Source: Fistulifera solaris
Taxonomy: Eukaryota; Bacillariophyta; Bacillariophyceae; Naviculales; Stauroneidaceae
NCBI GenBank assembly: GCA_030295235.1
Contig: AP026153.1
Span: 434,001 to 498,000 of the forward strand
Length of the DNA: 64,000 nt
Direction of reading: 5' to 3'
The notes beneath the pieces were generated by a model. The model ran no database searches and was not told the DNA's origin. It saw only the letters and a list, made by a program, of their open reading frames with translations. A program made the translations under genes and the position numbers. Numbering within the stretch: position 1 is the stretch's first letter; every line of letters starts with the position of its first letter. Shown piece after piece: positions 32,904 to 44,193 of the stretch.

Positions 32904-34250
32904 ATGAGCGACATTGGAAAGCCGTGGTATCCAGCCGATTACGGTGATTGGTTGTCGTTAGAGGAAGCACAGAAGCAGTCGCACGGTGGCATTTCGTGGT
33001 GGTGCTGGCCGGGTCGAGAAGACGAATGGCTGGCACCGGAACAGCAACGTCCCGACGGTCCCCTTGACAAACCGGTATTCGCCAAGGCCGGACACATGTA
33101 TTTTGGGAAATGGGAAAAACACGAAACCGAAGATTGGTACATGTGGCACGGATTCGGTATCTATTATCGAAGCAATGGAGAAATCTTTATCGGCGACTGG
33201 TACAAGGGCAAGCTGTGTGGTCTAGGACATCGTTTGTGGTCGCCTTATGCGGAGGGCTGGATGGAAAATGTGAAGCAGGGCTCGGTCATTCAAGAAAATG
33301 GGGTGGGGAAGCCCTTTCTGTACGTCGGCCGATTTGTGGACAACTGGAAGCATGATAAGGCGGCGACCGCGATTTTAAAGGACGGAACAACAAGAGTGGG
33401 TCCTTGGGAATATAATCAACCCGTAGGGGATTGGTGGAAGGATCATCTGGTTCTGAAAAAGACGTATGAAGTGGATCGACTTCTAGCTTTTGCCGCAAAG
33501 AGTGACATGGAGGAGACGGATGAGGCAGATCTAGCGTCACCCTCGCTCAAGGCAAAATCAATTCTCGTGGGAAATTTGTTGTCTAATGAAGGTGACGAGC
33601 GTCAAATATCTGTTGCAGAAGCAAAGGAAATGTCAGTGAAGGATTTAGATCAGCAACAAATGCCTAAGTTGAAGCAACTAGGACGCTACTCTCGATTACA
33701 ACCTTCAGATTTCCCTCGGCCTTCCAGTCCAGAGATTGAAATTACATTTACAGAGAAATACGAAATACCCAATCTAGTATACGACAAAGAGCAGGTAGCC
33801 GCTCTTACGGAGTGGTTAACGATTTCGGTGGTAGGCAACGGTGCCGATTTATGCGAGATGGAGCGATACGCTCGCGAACTATGGGTAATGGGACTGCACT
33901 CGGAAACACTGATCAAGAAAACGTGCAGCACATTCGATGTGATATGCTGGCGATGGATGAAACCATATCATCGTAAAGTGCTGCTCCGATGGGTGCAAAT
34001 CAATTGTGCTGACAATCAATTTCAAAGCCAGCTAAATTGGATCACGGAATGGCTGGCCGACAGTGTGATTGGATACGATGCTGATCCATTGGAAATGGGA
34101 TACTATGCCCGCAAACTATTTGTTCGAGGACATCATTCCATTGCTGCTATTCAGGAAAAAGTCAAGTCGGAAGACGTCAATTCGTTTGATTGGATGAAAC
34201 CCGTGCACAAGCGGCTCTTTCTCTCACGTTACAAACATTCTCGTACATAG
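32904..34250 (+). CDS. MORN-repeat protein with two tandem C-terminal helical modules, 448 aa
   Basis: The N-terminus (LSLEEAQKQSHGGISWWCWP) leads into MORN-type repeats (about residues 50-180): MYFGKWEKHETEDWYMWHGF, GIYYRSNGEIFIGDWYKG, LYVGRFVDNWKHDKAATAIL and GTTRVGPWEYNQPVGDWW. A charged linker (about 190-290) follows. The C-terminal part holds two copies of a roughly 75-residue helical module: LTEWLTISVVGNGADLCEME, RYAREL, GLHS, W.WMKPYHRK; and ITEWLADSVIGYDADPLEMG, YYARKL, GHHS, FDWMKPVHKR. The module resembles a SAM-like helical bundle but I cannot name it. MORN proteins usually bind membranes or organise cytoskeletal sites. The true start is ATG 32904; the open frame extends further upstream without support. 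A paralogue follows directly. Confidence 0.8.
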   Translation: MSDIGKPWYPADYGDWLSLEEAQKQSHGGISWWCWPGREDEWLAPEQQRPDGPLDKPVFAKAGHMYFGKWEKHETEDWYMWHGFGIYYRSNGEIFIGDWYKGKLCGLGHRLWSPYAEGWMENVKQGSVIQENGVGKPFLYVGRFVDNWKHDKAATAILKDGTTRVGPWEYNQPVGDWWKDHLVLKKTYEVDRLLAFAAKSDMEETDEADLASPSLKAKSILVGNLLSNEGDERQISVAEAKEMSVKDLDQQQMPKLKQLGRYSRLQPSDFPRPSSPEIEITFTEKYEIPNLVYDKEQVAALTEWLTISVVGNGADLCEMERYARELWVMGLHSETLIKKTCSTFDVICWRWMKPYHRKVLLRWVQINCADNQFQSQLNWITEWLADSVIGYDADPLEMGYYARKLFVRGHHSIAAIQEKVKSEDVNSFDWMKPVHKRLFLSRYKHSRT

Positions 34251-34668
34251 TAGTGAACTCGGTTTGAGTGCTATTATCTTTCTCTGATTTTCTCCTTAAC
34301 TTAATTAGAAGTATTTTTTGTAGAGCTACGCAAGAGGAAAATTATAGAGCTACGTTTTGGTAGCAGTATAGACCCATAATGTAGACGACCTTTTCCACGA
34401 CTGCGTTTAGTCGAGTCAACACTGCGACGTCAATAATGTCTCCTTTCCTCTGTAAACCAACTCAATAGAGTACACTAACAAGAACTATAAGGTGGAATGT
34501 ACTGAAACCGAAAAGATTTTGTGCCTTTTTGGGCTCTCTTGTTCGCGGAATTTTTTGAGAAAAATGTGAACAGAAAAGACCTGAAGCCTTCACAACATCC
34601 TTGTCAAAGCATTTAGCCCTCGAACAATACCATGCAGCTCGTATGCTATTAACAAGCGGATCGAAACC

Positions 34669-36492
34669 ATGTTGACACCGAGGAAAAGCACCACTTCAAC
34701 AACCGAAACGCCGACACGCTGGACGCCGCAGAAACTTCTGCAAAATGATACATGGATTTCACTGGTTGAAGCGCAACAGCTAGCCCATGGGGAAGTCGAG
34801 TGGTGGAAATGTCCGAATGTGAATGGGGATCAAATTGATTTTTGCAAACACCCAATCCAGTGTGGAGCAATGGAAGCAAGATGTACGTCGGTGGATGGCA
34901 AAAACATCCCAAGAAAGCTTACTTTCAATGGCATGGTCCTGGCGTCTACTATCGTCAAGATGGTCGCGTTTTGGTGGGGAAATGGGTTGATGGCAAGCTG
35001 AAAGGTTTAACCAAGCGCTTGTGGTGTCCCAACACCCCTTGTTGGCAGGAGAATCGAAAGGCGGATTCAGTCATTAAGAATAGTGACAAACAAGGAGTAC
35101 CCTTCATTTACATCGGTAAATACAAAGGTCACTGCAAGGAAGATCACCACGCAGTCGTAATATTAAAGGATGGCACCACACGCCGTGGGCCATGGAAGAA
35201 AAAATGCCCCGGTCGGAGATTGGTGGAGAGACCACGAAAAGGGATACACATCACCCGAAGAGATTAGTAGAATCATCGGTTTTAGTCAGATTGAATTCAC
35301 AGCAAGTGAGACGGAGCCCGTTGTTGCGGCCGCCTCGACGATTGACGATGACGAATCACAGGCTCCCACGTTGATGATGAATAACACGACGAAACTACCG
35401 GACATTGACAATGAGCAGCCGGAAGAACCCGAATCGCATGTATTTGTTCCTGATTATTACAAAATGGTCAACAGCAACAATCTTCCACCGCGGAAAATAT
35501 ACTTGGAACCGGATACCAGCGAACCAGGAGAAGTAATGCCAGGCACGGAGTTGGCGCATACCGTGGGAGATGACGAGGAAGAAATTATATTTGTGGCAGG
35601 CGACAGCATGGATGAATCTCATGTTCCAGAAACAACACAGTACGACCACGATCTTCCCACGACAAAACGTCTTCCCAAGGACGTTAGTATGATCGACCCT
35701 CTCGTGTCACCTATCACCGTTTATGATGAGCAACGGAGTGCGCCGCACGATTTGCCTCAGAAGCTGCTATTTGGTCATGACGTGGAGGATATATCTCAGG
35801 AAGATGTAGAATGGGACGGCGAGCCAGGCGACATCACAATGGGGACAACAGGTTGCGATGTAGATGACAAACCAGCACAGGCTCAAAGCGATGAGCTGAT
35901 GGGAGAGGAAGTGCCGAGTGAATATAAGGAAATGACGGCTGTCGAACGAAGCGGCAAGATAGAAAAGGACCTCTCGAACCTTGCGGTGCCTGCTAAATCA
36001 GCTCAGATGGAATTTGCATCAAGTTACAGTATGCACCAGCTTTCTGCACTAGTCAACTGGCTCATGGTTGACGTCATTGGCTCAAATCCAAGTCAAGGCG
36101 AAATGGAACAATATGCCCGACATCTTCTTGACCTAGGCTTGCATTCCTCATTGATGATAACGTCTACATGTACAACCGCCGACGCAGCCAATTTTTCGTG
36201 GATGAAACCATTCCATCGTCGTTGCTTTGTGCTATGGGCTCACAAGAACTGCGAAAACTATTATCAGAGGCAACTAGTTTCAATAACAACATGGCTGCAA
36301 TTTGAGGTGATCGGCAACGATGCTGATATTATGGAGATGGGGTATTACGCCAGAAAACTAGTTTCAGTCGGTTTTCACTCTGTGAAAATGATTTTAGCTG
36401 TCTGCACGTACGACGACGTAGATGCATTCGATTGGATGAAGCCTGTCCATAAGCGCCTCTTCATTGTGAGAGCAGGAATTGCTCAGTGTTGA
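34669..36492 (+). CDS. Second MORN/helical-module paralogue, two frame breaks
   Basis: Tandem paralogue of the preceding gene, in the same order: ISLVEAQQLAHGEVEWWKCP, MORN units (KMYVGGWQKHPKKAYFQWHG; GVYYRQDGRVLVGKWVDG; FIYIGKYKGHCKEDHHAVVI), PVGDWWRDH, a much longer acidic linker (about 240 residues) and two C-terminal modules (LVNWLMVDVIGSNPSQGEME and ITTWLQFEVIGNDADIMEMG, each ending WMKP.H.R). Compared with the intact neighbour, the frame is lost at a T run (34839-34843, one base short) and regained at an A run (35199-35204, one base too many); the paralogue alignment pins both sites closely. No other stop occurs. The C-terminal 440 residues are in one clean frame from 35170. It is either a recently damaged copy or an assembly error. 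Confidence 0.72.
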
Positions 36493-37484
36493 TGCCATGA
36501 CATTTATAGTTCAATTCAACCATACCTGGCCGTACATGTAGAGATAATACATTCAGCTTATCATCTAGCTTTCTACACTTCAATGCGGTGCTGCTCAAAG
36601 TGTTTATTCCAGGGCTCCAATTGCATGTTGGCTTCGCATTTATCTTGCATTCCGGCATCGAAAAACATCAAGAAGGAATCATGCGTGGTCGGCCCTCTAG
36701 TGTCAGTCGTTAGGTTTTCACTCCTCACTCTTCACACTTCACCTCATTAATAAGCATAAAGTCTAAGATTAACGCATCTTCTATCTTCTATCAATCACTA
36801 TTCATCACAATAATGTTTCTCCGCCAATAACGATGGTCGGTGATGCTAATGATTGTTCCACGTGATTGCTGAGAGATTGATAAGGTTAGCTGAGCCCATG
36901 TTATGAATGATGCCGGAAGTTCTGAACTCTCGATGCTTCACAAAAATGTGCCCCTTGAAAAATCGAAAACAGTCCCTCCTGATACTATACAGTAAAAAAT
37001 TACTCTTTTGCAGAGTGTACTGAGTCATTGATCACGGTCATTAGTCATTCGTCAAAAATATAAGACTTAGTTGGTATCGTATCTTCAACTTGAACGTACT
37101 CATTTTGCTCTTTGCTAATGATAAAAAGTACTGAGTATGGAATAGTGATTACAGTTGACGTTTGATGTTTGATGTTGTTGTTGTTGAATGGTTGAATGTT
37201 GAATCTAATACCGTTTTGACATTGCTTCTACATATAGAATTAATAGTGCGATGTGTATTTGCAAACTAAGAAAACACGAACCCCGAAACCGAAATAAATT
37301 ACCGATCCAAGGAGTACAGATTCTCCGTTCTTTATTGTTTCTAGTTGAGGGGCATAGATCCAATAAAGTATTTCCGTTAATGTTGGACGGCAACTTCTCC
37401 GTCGGTGGAACACGTGTTTTTACTGTAGAAGCTGTTCGTTTCGCGTTCCTCGCGTGTAGCGTTTGATCATCCGCCGCGGCGAAA
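36493..37484. other. Intergenic, low-complexity
   Basis: AT-rich with short simple runs such as GTTGTTGTTG and TTGAATGTTGAAT near 37160-37205. No gene or conserved element seen. Confidence 0.45.
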
Positions 37485-38407
37485 ATGAGAACACAACACA
37501 CAACCGACCAAAAGCATCACTTCCTTAAACCATTTCGATTCTCACAAATAAAACGTTCACAAGCAAAGAAAATGGATCACTGCCAAGAATTTTACTCATC
37601 GCCAAAGCCGTGCACTACAATGGAAGTTGAATCCGAAGTGACCCCGGCTGAGCAGGAGCCTTGTTTCTCGCCCAATCTTGTCTCCGAATTGCAAGCCCAG
37701 GGCATCCTCCGCCTGAGAAAGGGACAGGTCGTGGAATCGATTTCATGCTTTCACAAAAGTTTGAAAATGTTATCGAGAAATGAAAATGAAAAGTTAGTTG
37801 AGAGTCAACTCAGCTCGATGATGTCGATTGTGGAAAACTCCGAAAGCAACGTTGAAATGAATTTTTTTCAAGAGAGATTTCTTTTACCGTCGACTTGTCT
37901 GAAGAAAAGAGTTCGCTTTCTCGGAACGACGATTTATTTGTTCAATTTCGACGAGCACTGTATTTACCACCCGACTCGGCGTTCACTCTTCGAGAAGACG
38001 AACTGTTTCATCACATCATGTCGGGAGTTCTCATGTACAATATCGGACTTGCCCTTCACATTGAAGGTATTGAATCATGTCGATCCGAATTGCTACCGAA
38101 TGCTCTCCATTTCTACGCCATGTCCCATCACACTTTCACCGAACTATGTCGAGGATACGTGCATGTGGCCGATAGTCTGAATCTGGCTCTGTTGGCCATT
38201 GTGAACAACATCGCTCATATCAATGCGCACCAACGGAACATCAACGATGCACTCATTTTCTGCAATGAACTCTCCTTACGGTTTTCATGCATGCTCAGCG
38301 CTATCGAGAGAGGCGCTCCGGAGCTTCCGTGCGAAGATTACGAGGTATTTGTATCCAATGTTTGTTTCGGTACCGAGATGAACCGTTATCCAGCTCCTGC
38401 GGCTTGA
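37485..38407 (+). CDS. TPR-like diatom protein, one frame break, about 307 aa
   Basis: The N-terminal 125 residues include a helical TPR-like unit (SELQAQGILRLRKGQVVESI, SCFHKSLKML). The frame then switches near a run of seven T (37862-37868, one base short). The second part (to 38407) reads SEEKSSLSRNDDLFVQFRRA, YNIGLALHIEGIESC, LLPNALHFYAMSHHTFTELC, LALLAIVNNIAHINAHQRNI and NDALIFCNELSLRFSCML, i.e. further paired helices like those of the TPR gene at 47.5-50.9 kb, which I take to be a relative. ATG 37572 (MDHCQEFYSS) is an alternative start. Function unknown. There are no stops besides the break. Confidence 0.62.
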
Positions 38408-38659
38408 AACTTCTCTGTTTGCTTCTTAGGTAAAAGCTGTGAGCTGTATAAAGATAATCCCTTACCTAGGAAGTGATCAGAATGATAAACATATTCTAGA
38501 TGCACTTTCATCAATATTTATTTTTTTAAAAAAAAGTGATCGTGTTCAGGGAGGCCTTTTGACGGAATAATTCAAATATGCCTGTACGACATTGTGACGT
38601 TTTAAGATTTCACCCCCGGCGGTTTTTTTTACCATGCAACAAAAGACGGCAACAATCAA

Positions 38660-40219
38660 ATGCTTGATACAAAACTGTTTCCGTCACTCTGCACTTTACT
38701 TAAAACGCAAGCGAAGATGGGGGATTGTCGCATTCGAATTCAATACGATGCATCACTGGAAACGACGAACGAGGCAGCAAAAGGTCGAGAAATGAAGACG
38801 TTGATTGATCAATCCTTCGCTTCGGACAGTACGGTTCATGAAGTATTACTGGCTTTCCAAATCAAAGGATATTCTGTACTGCAACTCATTGAGCATGACA
38901 AAGTCTGCCTTTGGGATTTTACAGTTTATCCGGCTGTGAACGTTACAAAAAAGTTCGATGCAACAACAACACTCTTCACGGCGGGTTGGTTCCCTTCGGC
39001 TCGGCTTCACATACTACCAATGGGAAAAGTTCCTTTGACGGCTTCCGCAAATGCCTACGACGACGAGCCCAACACTATTCTTGAGGCGAATGATAAGATC
39101 CAGCACGTCTCGCGCACGGGTCAGGTTCTGTCGGGTCGAGATAAACCTTCCCAATTACTGCAATCGGCGATTGATACATCCATTCCTCAAGAAGATGAAA
39201 TGGCAGCGAGAATCATTCGAAACGAAAATCGCCAAAATTCAGCACTGAGACAAAAAGAAAGGCTAGAACGACTGCAAAAACAAATACAAACTTTGGAGCA
39301 AAAATCGGGGAAAACATCAATTCAAGTCCGAAAGATGCTCATCAAAAGCCGCGCAACTGGGCGACAGAATTTGATCGACCGTCTCCATTTTAAGTGTTAC
39401 ATCGTTCTCGATGATGACGAAGTGGAGCAAAGTGAAGAAGAGTATCGCTTCTTCTCGCCACAGGATACCGCCGGTAAGGTTGTCGAGTCATTCTCACAGA
39501 ACCGCGGCGCTCGTCGAGGTGAGCTATTGGTGACCACCAAGTCTGGCGCGTACCTTCGTCTGCCCACGTTGATGAGGCTGTATGAGGCAATAGAAGCAAA
39601 TTATGTGGAAGATTTTATGACGGTGGTTATCCGCTTTTATGACACGGGCCTGTGTCTAGAAACGCCAAATATTGAGGAAGGCGATAAAGCATTTGGAAGT
39701 GCCGAACAAATTTGCGATGATAGTGCACCGGCGACAACAGTCGCCGCCTTGGACAAACAAGAAGTCTCGACTACCGAAAATTTTTCCGCAAAGACTTTGA
39801 TGACACTTCCGCAACTCGCCGGGGCACTGACGGCCTTAGATTCAAAGGCGAAGAAAAGCGGATCGTCAAAGCCAAAGACCACAACCGTCGACAAGGTCAA
39901 ACAAATGCAATTGAAGGCGAGAGCGAAAGGTGATGGAAAGCGAGTCAAACTTCCTGATCGATTCTATTTCGAGCTTGTTGTTGTTACGAAGGACTGTCAT
40001 ATTGACAGAGTCGAACCAGTGTTTTTGGCCCAGAGTGATCCCTTGTCGCGGATTTTACGTGATCACGTTGCCGCACCTGGACGCATGCTCGTTCACCGTG
40101 TTGCTGATAGTTGTGCTTCTTTTCAAATGATTAACGATACGAGTATTTGCTTTGAAGACGCTATCAGGAAAGGCGTCATCGCCGCGTTTGGCCGAATAAT
40201 TGTACTGTTAGACGAATGA
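38660..40219 (+). CDS. Protein with two CUZ1/ZFAND1-like ubiquitin-like segments, 519 aa
   Basis: Single intact exon. The segments RKMLIKSRATGRQNLIDRLH (about residues 227-246) and VKQMQLKARAKGDGKRVKLP (about 413-432) have the same opening and are each followed by a beta-rich stretch (FKCYIVLDDDEVEQSEEEYR; FYFELVVVTKDCHIDRVEPV), giving two copies of one domain. The opening matches the C-terminal ubiquitin-like domain of CUZ1/ZFAND1, a Cdc48/proteasome-linked protein, but the AN1 zinc fingers of that family are absent. The N-terminus (about 20-110) may be a further ubiquitin-like fold (CRIRIQYDASLETT...WFPSARLHILPMGKVP), with a coiled coil at about 195-220 (RQKERLERLQKQIQTLEQK). A role in ubiquitin or stress handling is inferred from the UBL similarity. 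ATG 38717 (MGDCRIRIQ) is a possible alternative start. Confidence 0.68.
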   Translation: MLDTKLFPSLCTLLKTQAKMGDCRIRIQYDASLETTNEAAKGREMKTLIDQSFASDSTVHEVLLAFQIKGYSVLQLIEHDKVCLWDFTVYPAVNVTKKFDATTTLFTAGWFPSARLHILPMGKVPLTASANAYDDEPNTILEANDKIQHVSRTGQVLSGRDKPSQLLQSAIDTSIPQEDEMAARIIRNENRQNSALRQKERLERLQKQIQTLEQKSGKTSIQVRKMLIKSRATGRQNLIDRLHFKCYIVLDDDEVEQSEEEYRFFSPQDTAGKVVESFSQNRGARRGELLVTTKSGAYLRLPTLMRLYEAIEANYVEDFMTVVIRFYDTGLCLETPNIEEGDKAFGSAEQICDDSAPATTVAALDKQEVSTTENFSAKTLMTLPQLAGALTALDSKAKKSGSSKPKTTTVDKVKQMQLKARAKGDGKRVKLPDRFYFELVVVTKDCHIDRVEPVFLAQSDPLSRILRDHVAAPGRMLVHRVADSCASFQMINDTSICFEDAIRKGVIAAFGRIIVLLDE

Positions 40220-40228
40220 AAAATCGTA

Positions 40229-41614
40229 TTAGTACGTTATCGTTTTGGGTCGCTGCCTTAACATCCTCCGTTTCGCTGGAAGCAACGTCTTCATGATAAA
40301 TTTTCTTTGACGACAAATCATGGAATTCAAATCGAATACAAAAGGCTTCTTGCATCCGAAGTTACAGGATACAGGTGCATTACTATCAACTCCGATTGCA
40401 GGATAAAAGTCCTGTTGAAGCTCTGACAACGAAAGGTTTTCGAAAGCATAACCCAAGAAGACGCCGTGCCATGTGAAAAAGATAGCCCGACGCTGATAAT
40501 CAATGCCGCAACCAACCGTATCGCCTATGCCAAAGGAGGGCCGTGCTGACGCAACAATTGTGGAGACCCTTGAAAGAGACCTCCGTCATCACCATGATAT
40601 CCATAGGAAAATTTATCCCATCCTGCGAAAAAAGAACAAAAATATCAGTTTCAGGATGCAAGATATTTGACATTCCTAGACAAAGCTTGTTTCTGCCGGT
40701 CTTACCTGGCATACGCTTACACCAGCGAAATTTCTCTGTTGCCAAACCAATGCCAACAGATTCTCCCACCGATGTACGCGCACTCCTAGTTTCCCAAGTA
40801 GATCGATCCTCGAGAGGAGGTGGGTGTATAGTTGCTTCAAAGTAAGAAATGAGACGAGGCGTCATGTTCACGACGGGCCGGGGAACATCCGGAATGTGAC
40901 CTGCCATATAAGGAGAGACGAAAGGTGCCCAAGTTGGTCGATTGTGATGCTTGTAGAAAAGAAAGGAAGTTTGTTGTGCTTTCTAATCGTTTTCAGTTGT
41001 CTTTGTGTCAATAACATTGGACGGGGCAACGGATATGTGCTACAAAATGATCGATCCGCTTCTCCCACGCGACCTGTGTACTGGACTGCTGCGTCTCCAT
41101 CGTCCGTGACAATCTCGGTCAGCGACAGCTTGAAATAATCACCAGCCGTGGTACGAAGCCAACAAAAAGGATTCTTGACTACGGGTTGGAGGGCTCTCTT
41201 GTCAATGCTTGGTGGACCTTTCTCGGCGGCTATAGACAAGAGCGTAAGCATATTTGGTTCATCACAATCCTCCCGGGTGGCGTTCGGTATACAAAGACTA
41301 TCCGTTGTTTCTAGTACCTCTTCGGGTAACCATTGCCATGCTCGACGACAGTACTCCCACCAAAATGCATCTGCTGAAGCGATCAAGTTGCGGAAATGAT
41401 GATTGACGCGGTTGAGTTGACGCATTTCCTTTATCGAGCAGAACTCAAAGATATGAAGGAGCAAGTCGTCACTCAACTCAGAAAGTGAGAGAATCTCTGA
41501 TGGTGAAGCGTGGTGGAGCGTGCTCGATGCATCGAATAAAGTACCGTTGGACTTCGTTCGGTTGTTGCGCCATCGCGACAACCGATGCTTGCGTGACCCA
41601 ATTCGTATGTCCAT
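40229..41614 (-). CDS. F-box plus SPRY protein, copy 1, two frame breaks
   Basis: An F-box-like motif near residues 45-75 (LSDDLLLHIFEFCSIKEMRQ, LNRVNHHFRNLIAS) suggests a substrate adaptor of an SCF ubiquitin ligase. The C-terminal half is a SPRY/B30.2 domain, as in RanBP9-type proteins (MTPRLISYFEATI; IGLATEKFRWCKRMPG; YGYHGDDGG; GDTVGCGIDYQRRAIFF; DFYPAIGVDSNAPVSCNFG). An 83-base intron (40705-40623, GTAAGA...CGCAG) falls after RMPG. The frame is lost near 40957-40960 and 40532-40534, both one base short in a T run of the mRNA. Its final residue lies 10 bases from the convergent UBL gene. The intact copy at 42.1 kb gives the expected alignment. Confidence 0.68.
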
Positions 41615-42100
41615 CTTTGCCCTAAAAGTAGACGATAATGGTCAATTTCGAATCTTATTATCAAGTTTTGAGGACTTTTATGGCAAGTCTTCGATAAAGA
41701 TCACAAAGAAGAAAAAGGAAAATGACGATCCGATGGGTTGATGTTCGCAAAAAAATGGAAGGTAGAGGCCTTTCCAATCATTTTACTGTACAGAATAAAG
41801 TACAGTCACAGTCATCTAAACTGGCATTTCGGCTATTTTGCCACGTAAGAAAGAACGCTTTCCCAATTTCAAAACGCACGACCCGTTTGACCGAGTCGGA
41901 GAAATCCGAGCATAATCTTCGAAATTTTAGCCATCGAAGAAATCTAGGTCTAATCCTAGCTTCCGGTTGAAGGCGACGTTAAAAACTTGAGAAAGTCTGT
42001 ATATACTTTTTTATTTTTAAAGGACAAGTAAGTTTCAAAAATATGGTCGGAATCATCATCTCGACGGGCTGCAAGACCAAAAATACGGGTAATGTCCACA

Positions 42101-43465
42101 TTAATTTTGATCAATCAACATCGATTGAAAGACAATTGAACTTTGGCTGCAGACCATAGATTTCAAGTCAAACAGAAAGCCTTCGTCGCAACCAAAGTTG
42201 CAAGCAACGGGGCAGTGCGTGTCCAAGCCCACCACAGGGTACAAATCTTGCTCCAGTATTTTCAACGACAGCCTTTCAAATGCGTAGCCCAGAAAATTCC
42301 CGTTCAGTGTGAAAAAGATGGCGCGACGCTGATAGTCCACTCCACAGCCCACGGTGTCACCAACTCCAAAAGTGGGACCAAATTTGCGAATCATTTGTCC
42401 TTGGTTGTGATAAACACCGCCGTCATCGCTGTGATATCCAAAGGATTGATCGTCCCATCCCGCCATGCGGTTCGAAAAATGAAACTTCCGCGTGCCCACG
42501 CCAATGACGATGCAGTCACCTTCTGATCTCGGTCGAAGTGGGCCATTCAAGTGATTGGTAAATCGAAAGGGAATTGCGGGCACATCTTCGCGGGGACTTT
42601 CGATCGATACTTCAAAGTACGAAATGAGACGAGGAGTCAAGTGTACACCGTCCATATCTAGAAAAGGAGCGACGAACGGTCTCCAGAAAGGTCGTTCGCG
42701 CTGAGGGACGCGATGACAGAGACGGTGCATCCAATTGCGCAAGGCAGGGAACGGTCGATGATCTGATTTTCGTTGATTCGATCTACGCATTTGTTGTTTG
42801 GTAAGTTTCTGTGGTCGGGGTAGCGGTCGATCGGCTTCAATCGATCGATTTCCTTCTCCGATCGGACCTTGATACTGAATGGCGCGTCTACCGTCGGGGA
42901 GCTCGACAACGTACACATTCGAAAAACTCGACCGGAAGGGTAATCGATGTAGTAACTTGGAAAGACTCACACGAGACATTTTCTGGGAAGCCAGTGATAA
43001 AAGAAAGACAACGTTCGGTTCGGTGCTCACTTCGTCGATGCAATGCATCGGAATGTGCAAGTCATCGACGATTTTTCGATCCGGATTTAGCCAAGGCCAT
43101 TCTCGGTGACAGATTTCTCTACGTACGCCGTCCGCTTCTCGGGAAGCAATAATATTTCGAAGTCGATGATTGATCTGTATGAGTGTGCGAGTCGAGGCAT
43201 TGTCGCAAAAGCCAAGAATGCAAAGCAGCAGATCATTGCTGAGTGTTTCGAAGCTTGCTCGCTCGTCGCTTTGTGAATAATTCAAACCAAGTGGCTGACA
43301 ATCCGACGAGGCGTTATTGCTGCTGATTTGGTGATATTCTCTGGCATGCGAAGAGTTATCCGAGAGCTCGTGAAAGGAGCTGTCCGTATCGGTGTAGGAA
43401 ACTGCACGACGCTTCGCGTACGCTTCGACCGCCGATGCTCTTTCAAAGATTGTTGTTTCTTTCAT
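42101..43465 (-). CDS. F-box plus SPRY protein, copy 2, 454 aa
   Basis: Intact single-exon member of the cluster. F-box region about 68-115: ETLSNDLLLCILGFCDNAST, TLIQINHRLRNIIAS. The SPRY domain occupies about 270-440: HLTPRLISYFEVSI, VIGVGTRKFHFSNRMAGWDD, FGYHSDDGGVYHNQGQM, FGPTFGVGDTVGCGVDYQRR, AIFFTLNGNFLGYAF and YPVVGLDTHCPVACNFG. SPRY domains bind peptide targets and the F-box should link to SKP1, so a ubiquitin-ligase adaptor is the natural reading; the substrate is unknown. Between the two domains is a less conserved region (about 120-270). It lies on the same strand as copy 1. Confidence 0.83.
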   Translation of the reverse strand: MKETTIFERASAVEAYAKRRAVSYTDTDSSFHELSDNSSHAREYHQISSNNASSDCQPLGLNYSQSDERASFETLSNDLLLCILGFCDNASTRTLIQINHRLRNIIASREADGVRREICHREWPWLNPDRKIVDDLHIPMHCIDEVSTEPNVVFLLSLASQKMSRVSLSKLLHRLPFRSSFSNVYVVELPDGRRAIQYQGPIGEGNRSIEADRPLPRPQKLTKQQMRRSNQRKSDHRPFPALRNWMHRLCHRVPQRERPFWRPFVAPFLDMDGVHLTPRLISYFEVSIESPREDVPAIPFRFTNHLNGPLRPRSEGDCIVIGVGTRKFHFSNRMAGWDDQSFGYHSDDGGVYHNQGQMIRKFGPTFGVGDTVGCGVDYQRRAIFFTLNGNFLGYAFERLSLKILEQDLYPVVGLDTHCPVACNFGCDEGFLFDLKSMVCSQSSIVFQSMLIDQN

Positions 43466-44193
43466 GGTAGATAGAGTCGTTCACTCGAGCGACGACAAAG
43501 AAGGTGTGAAATGATGGATTGGATGACTGATGGGAAGATACCAAAGTGAAATAGAATTCATTCGCCTTCATGATGGATGTCGCAAAATGCCTTCTGTCTT
43601 CTCATCTTCTTGGTCGGCGTTTCGGCGGCGGCTAAAGCGGCGTCATCTGTTCTGACTTTGTTCGAACTATAGATGTTCAGTACCGGTTCATCTGAAGAAC
43701 AGGGACGCTTTGCCAATCAAAGATACCCTGCACGTGTCCAGCAGGTGGCACGACTGAATTCGCTACCTAGACTTCTACGTGATGCAGTACTCAAAACGTG
43801 CTCTTCAAAAGTCGAACCCTGTACTTTAGTGTCCATCAAAATGTAGATTACTTTTTGTAAGTTTGTTCAAGTCCCGAGTCCAACAATTTAGTAAAGGGTT
43901 ACAGGTCAAAATTCGGTTTTCAATACCGAGAGCCGAGAGCCGCGACGGCGAAGCAAAGAACAGAAAGAAGCAGTACCTCCTACTTTCTCATTCATAGTAT
44001 CGAGTCACTTTTGCCAAGCTTTCGCGATGGAAACAGGTGACATCAAAGACCGTTCAATCCCACACATCTTGGTACAAAGGCTTCCGCACGGTTCTCGATG
44101 CTGTCAAACGCTTCGGTCGAAGAAGATCGCCTTTTGCAGAATTTCGACCCTATTGCTATAGAACCAATACCTTATTATAGATAACTAACAACG
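43466..44193. other. Divergent promoter region between F-box/SPRY copies 2 and 3
   Basis: Copies 2 and 3 point away from each other, so this 728-base region holds both promoters. No repeat or RNA seen. Confidence 0.5.

Noticed and set aside
43680-44180. Possible tRNA or RNA in the F-box promoter region
   Set aside because: A GTTCAAGTCC-like word occurs but no cloverleaf can be drawn.
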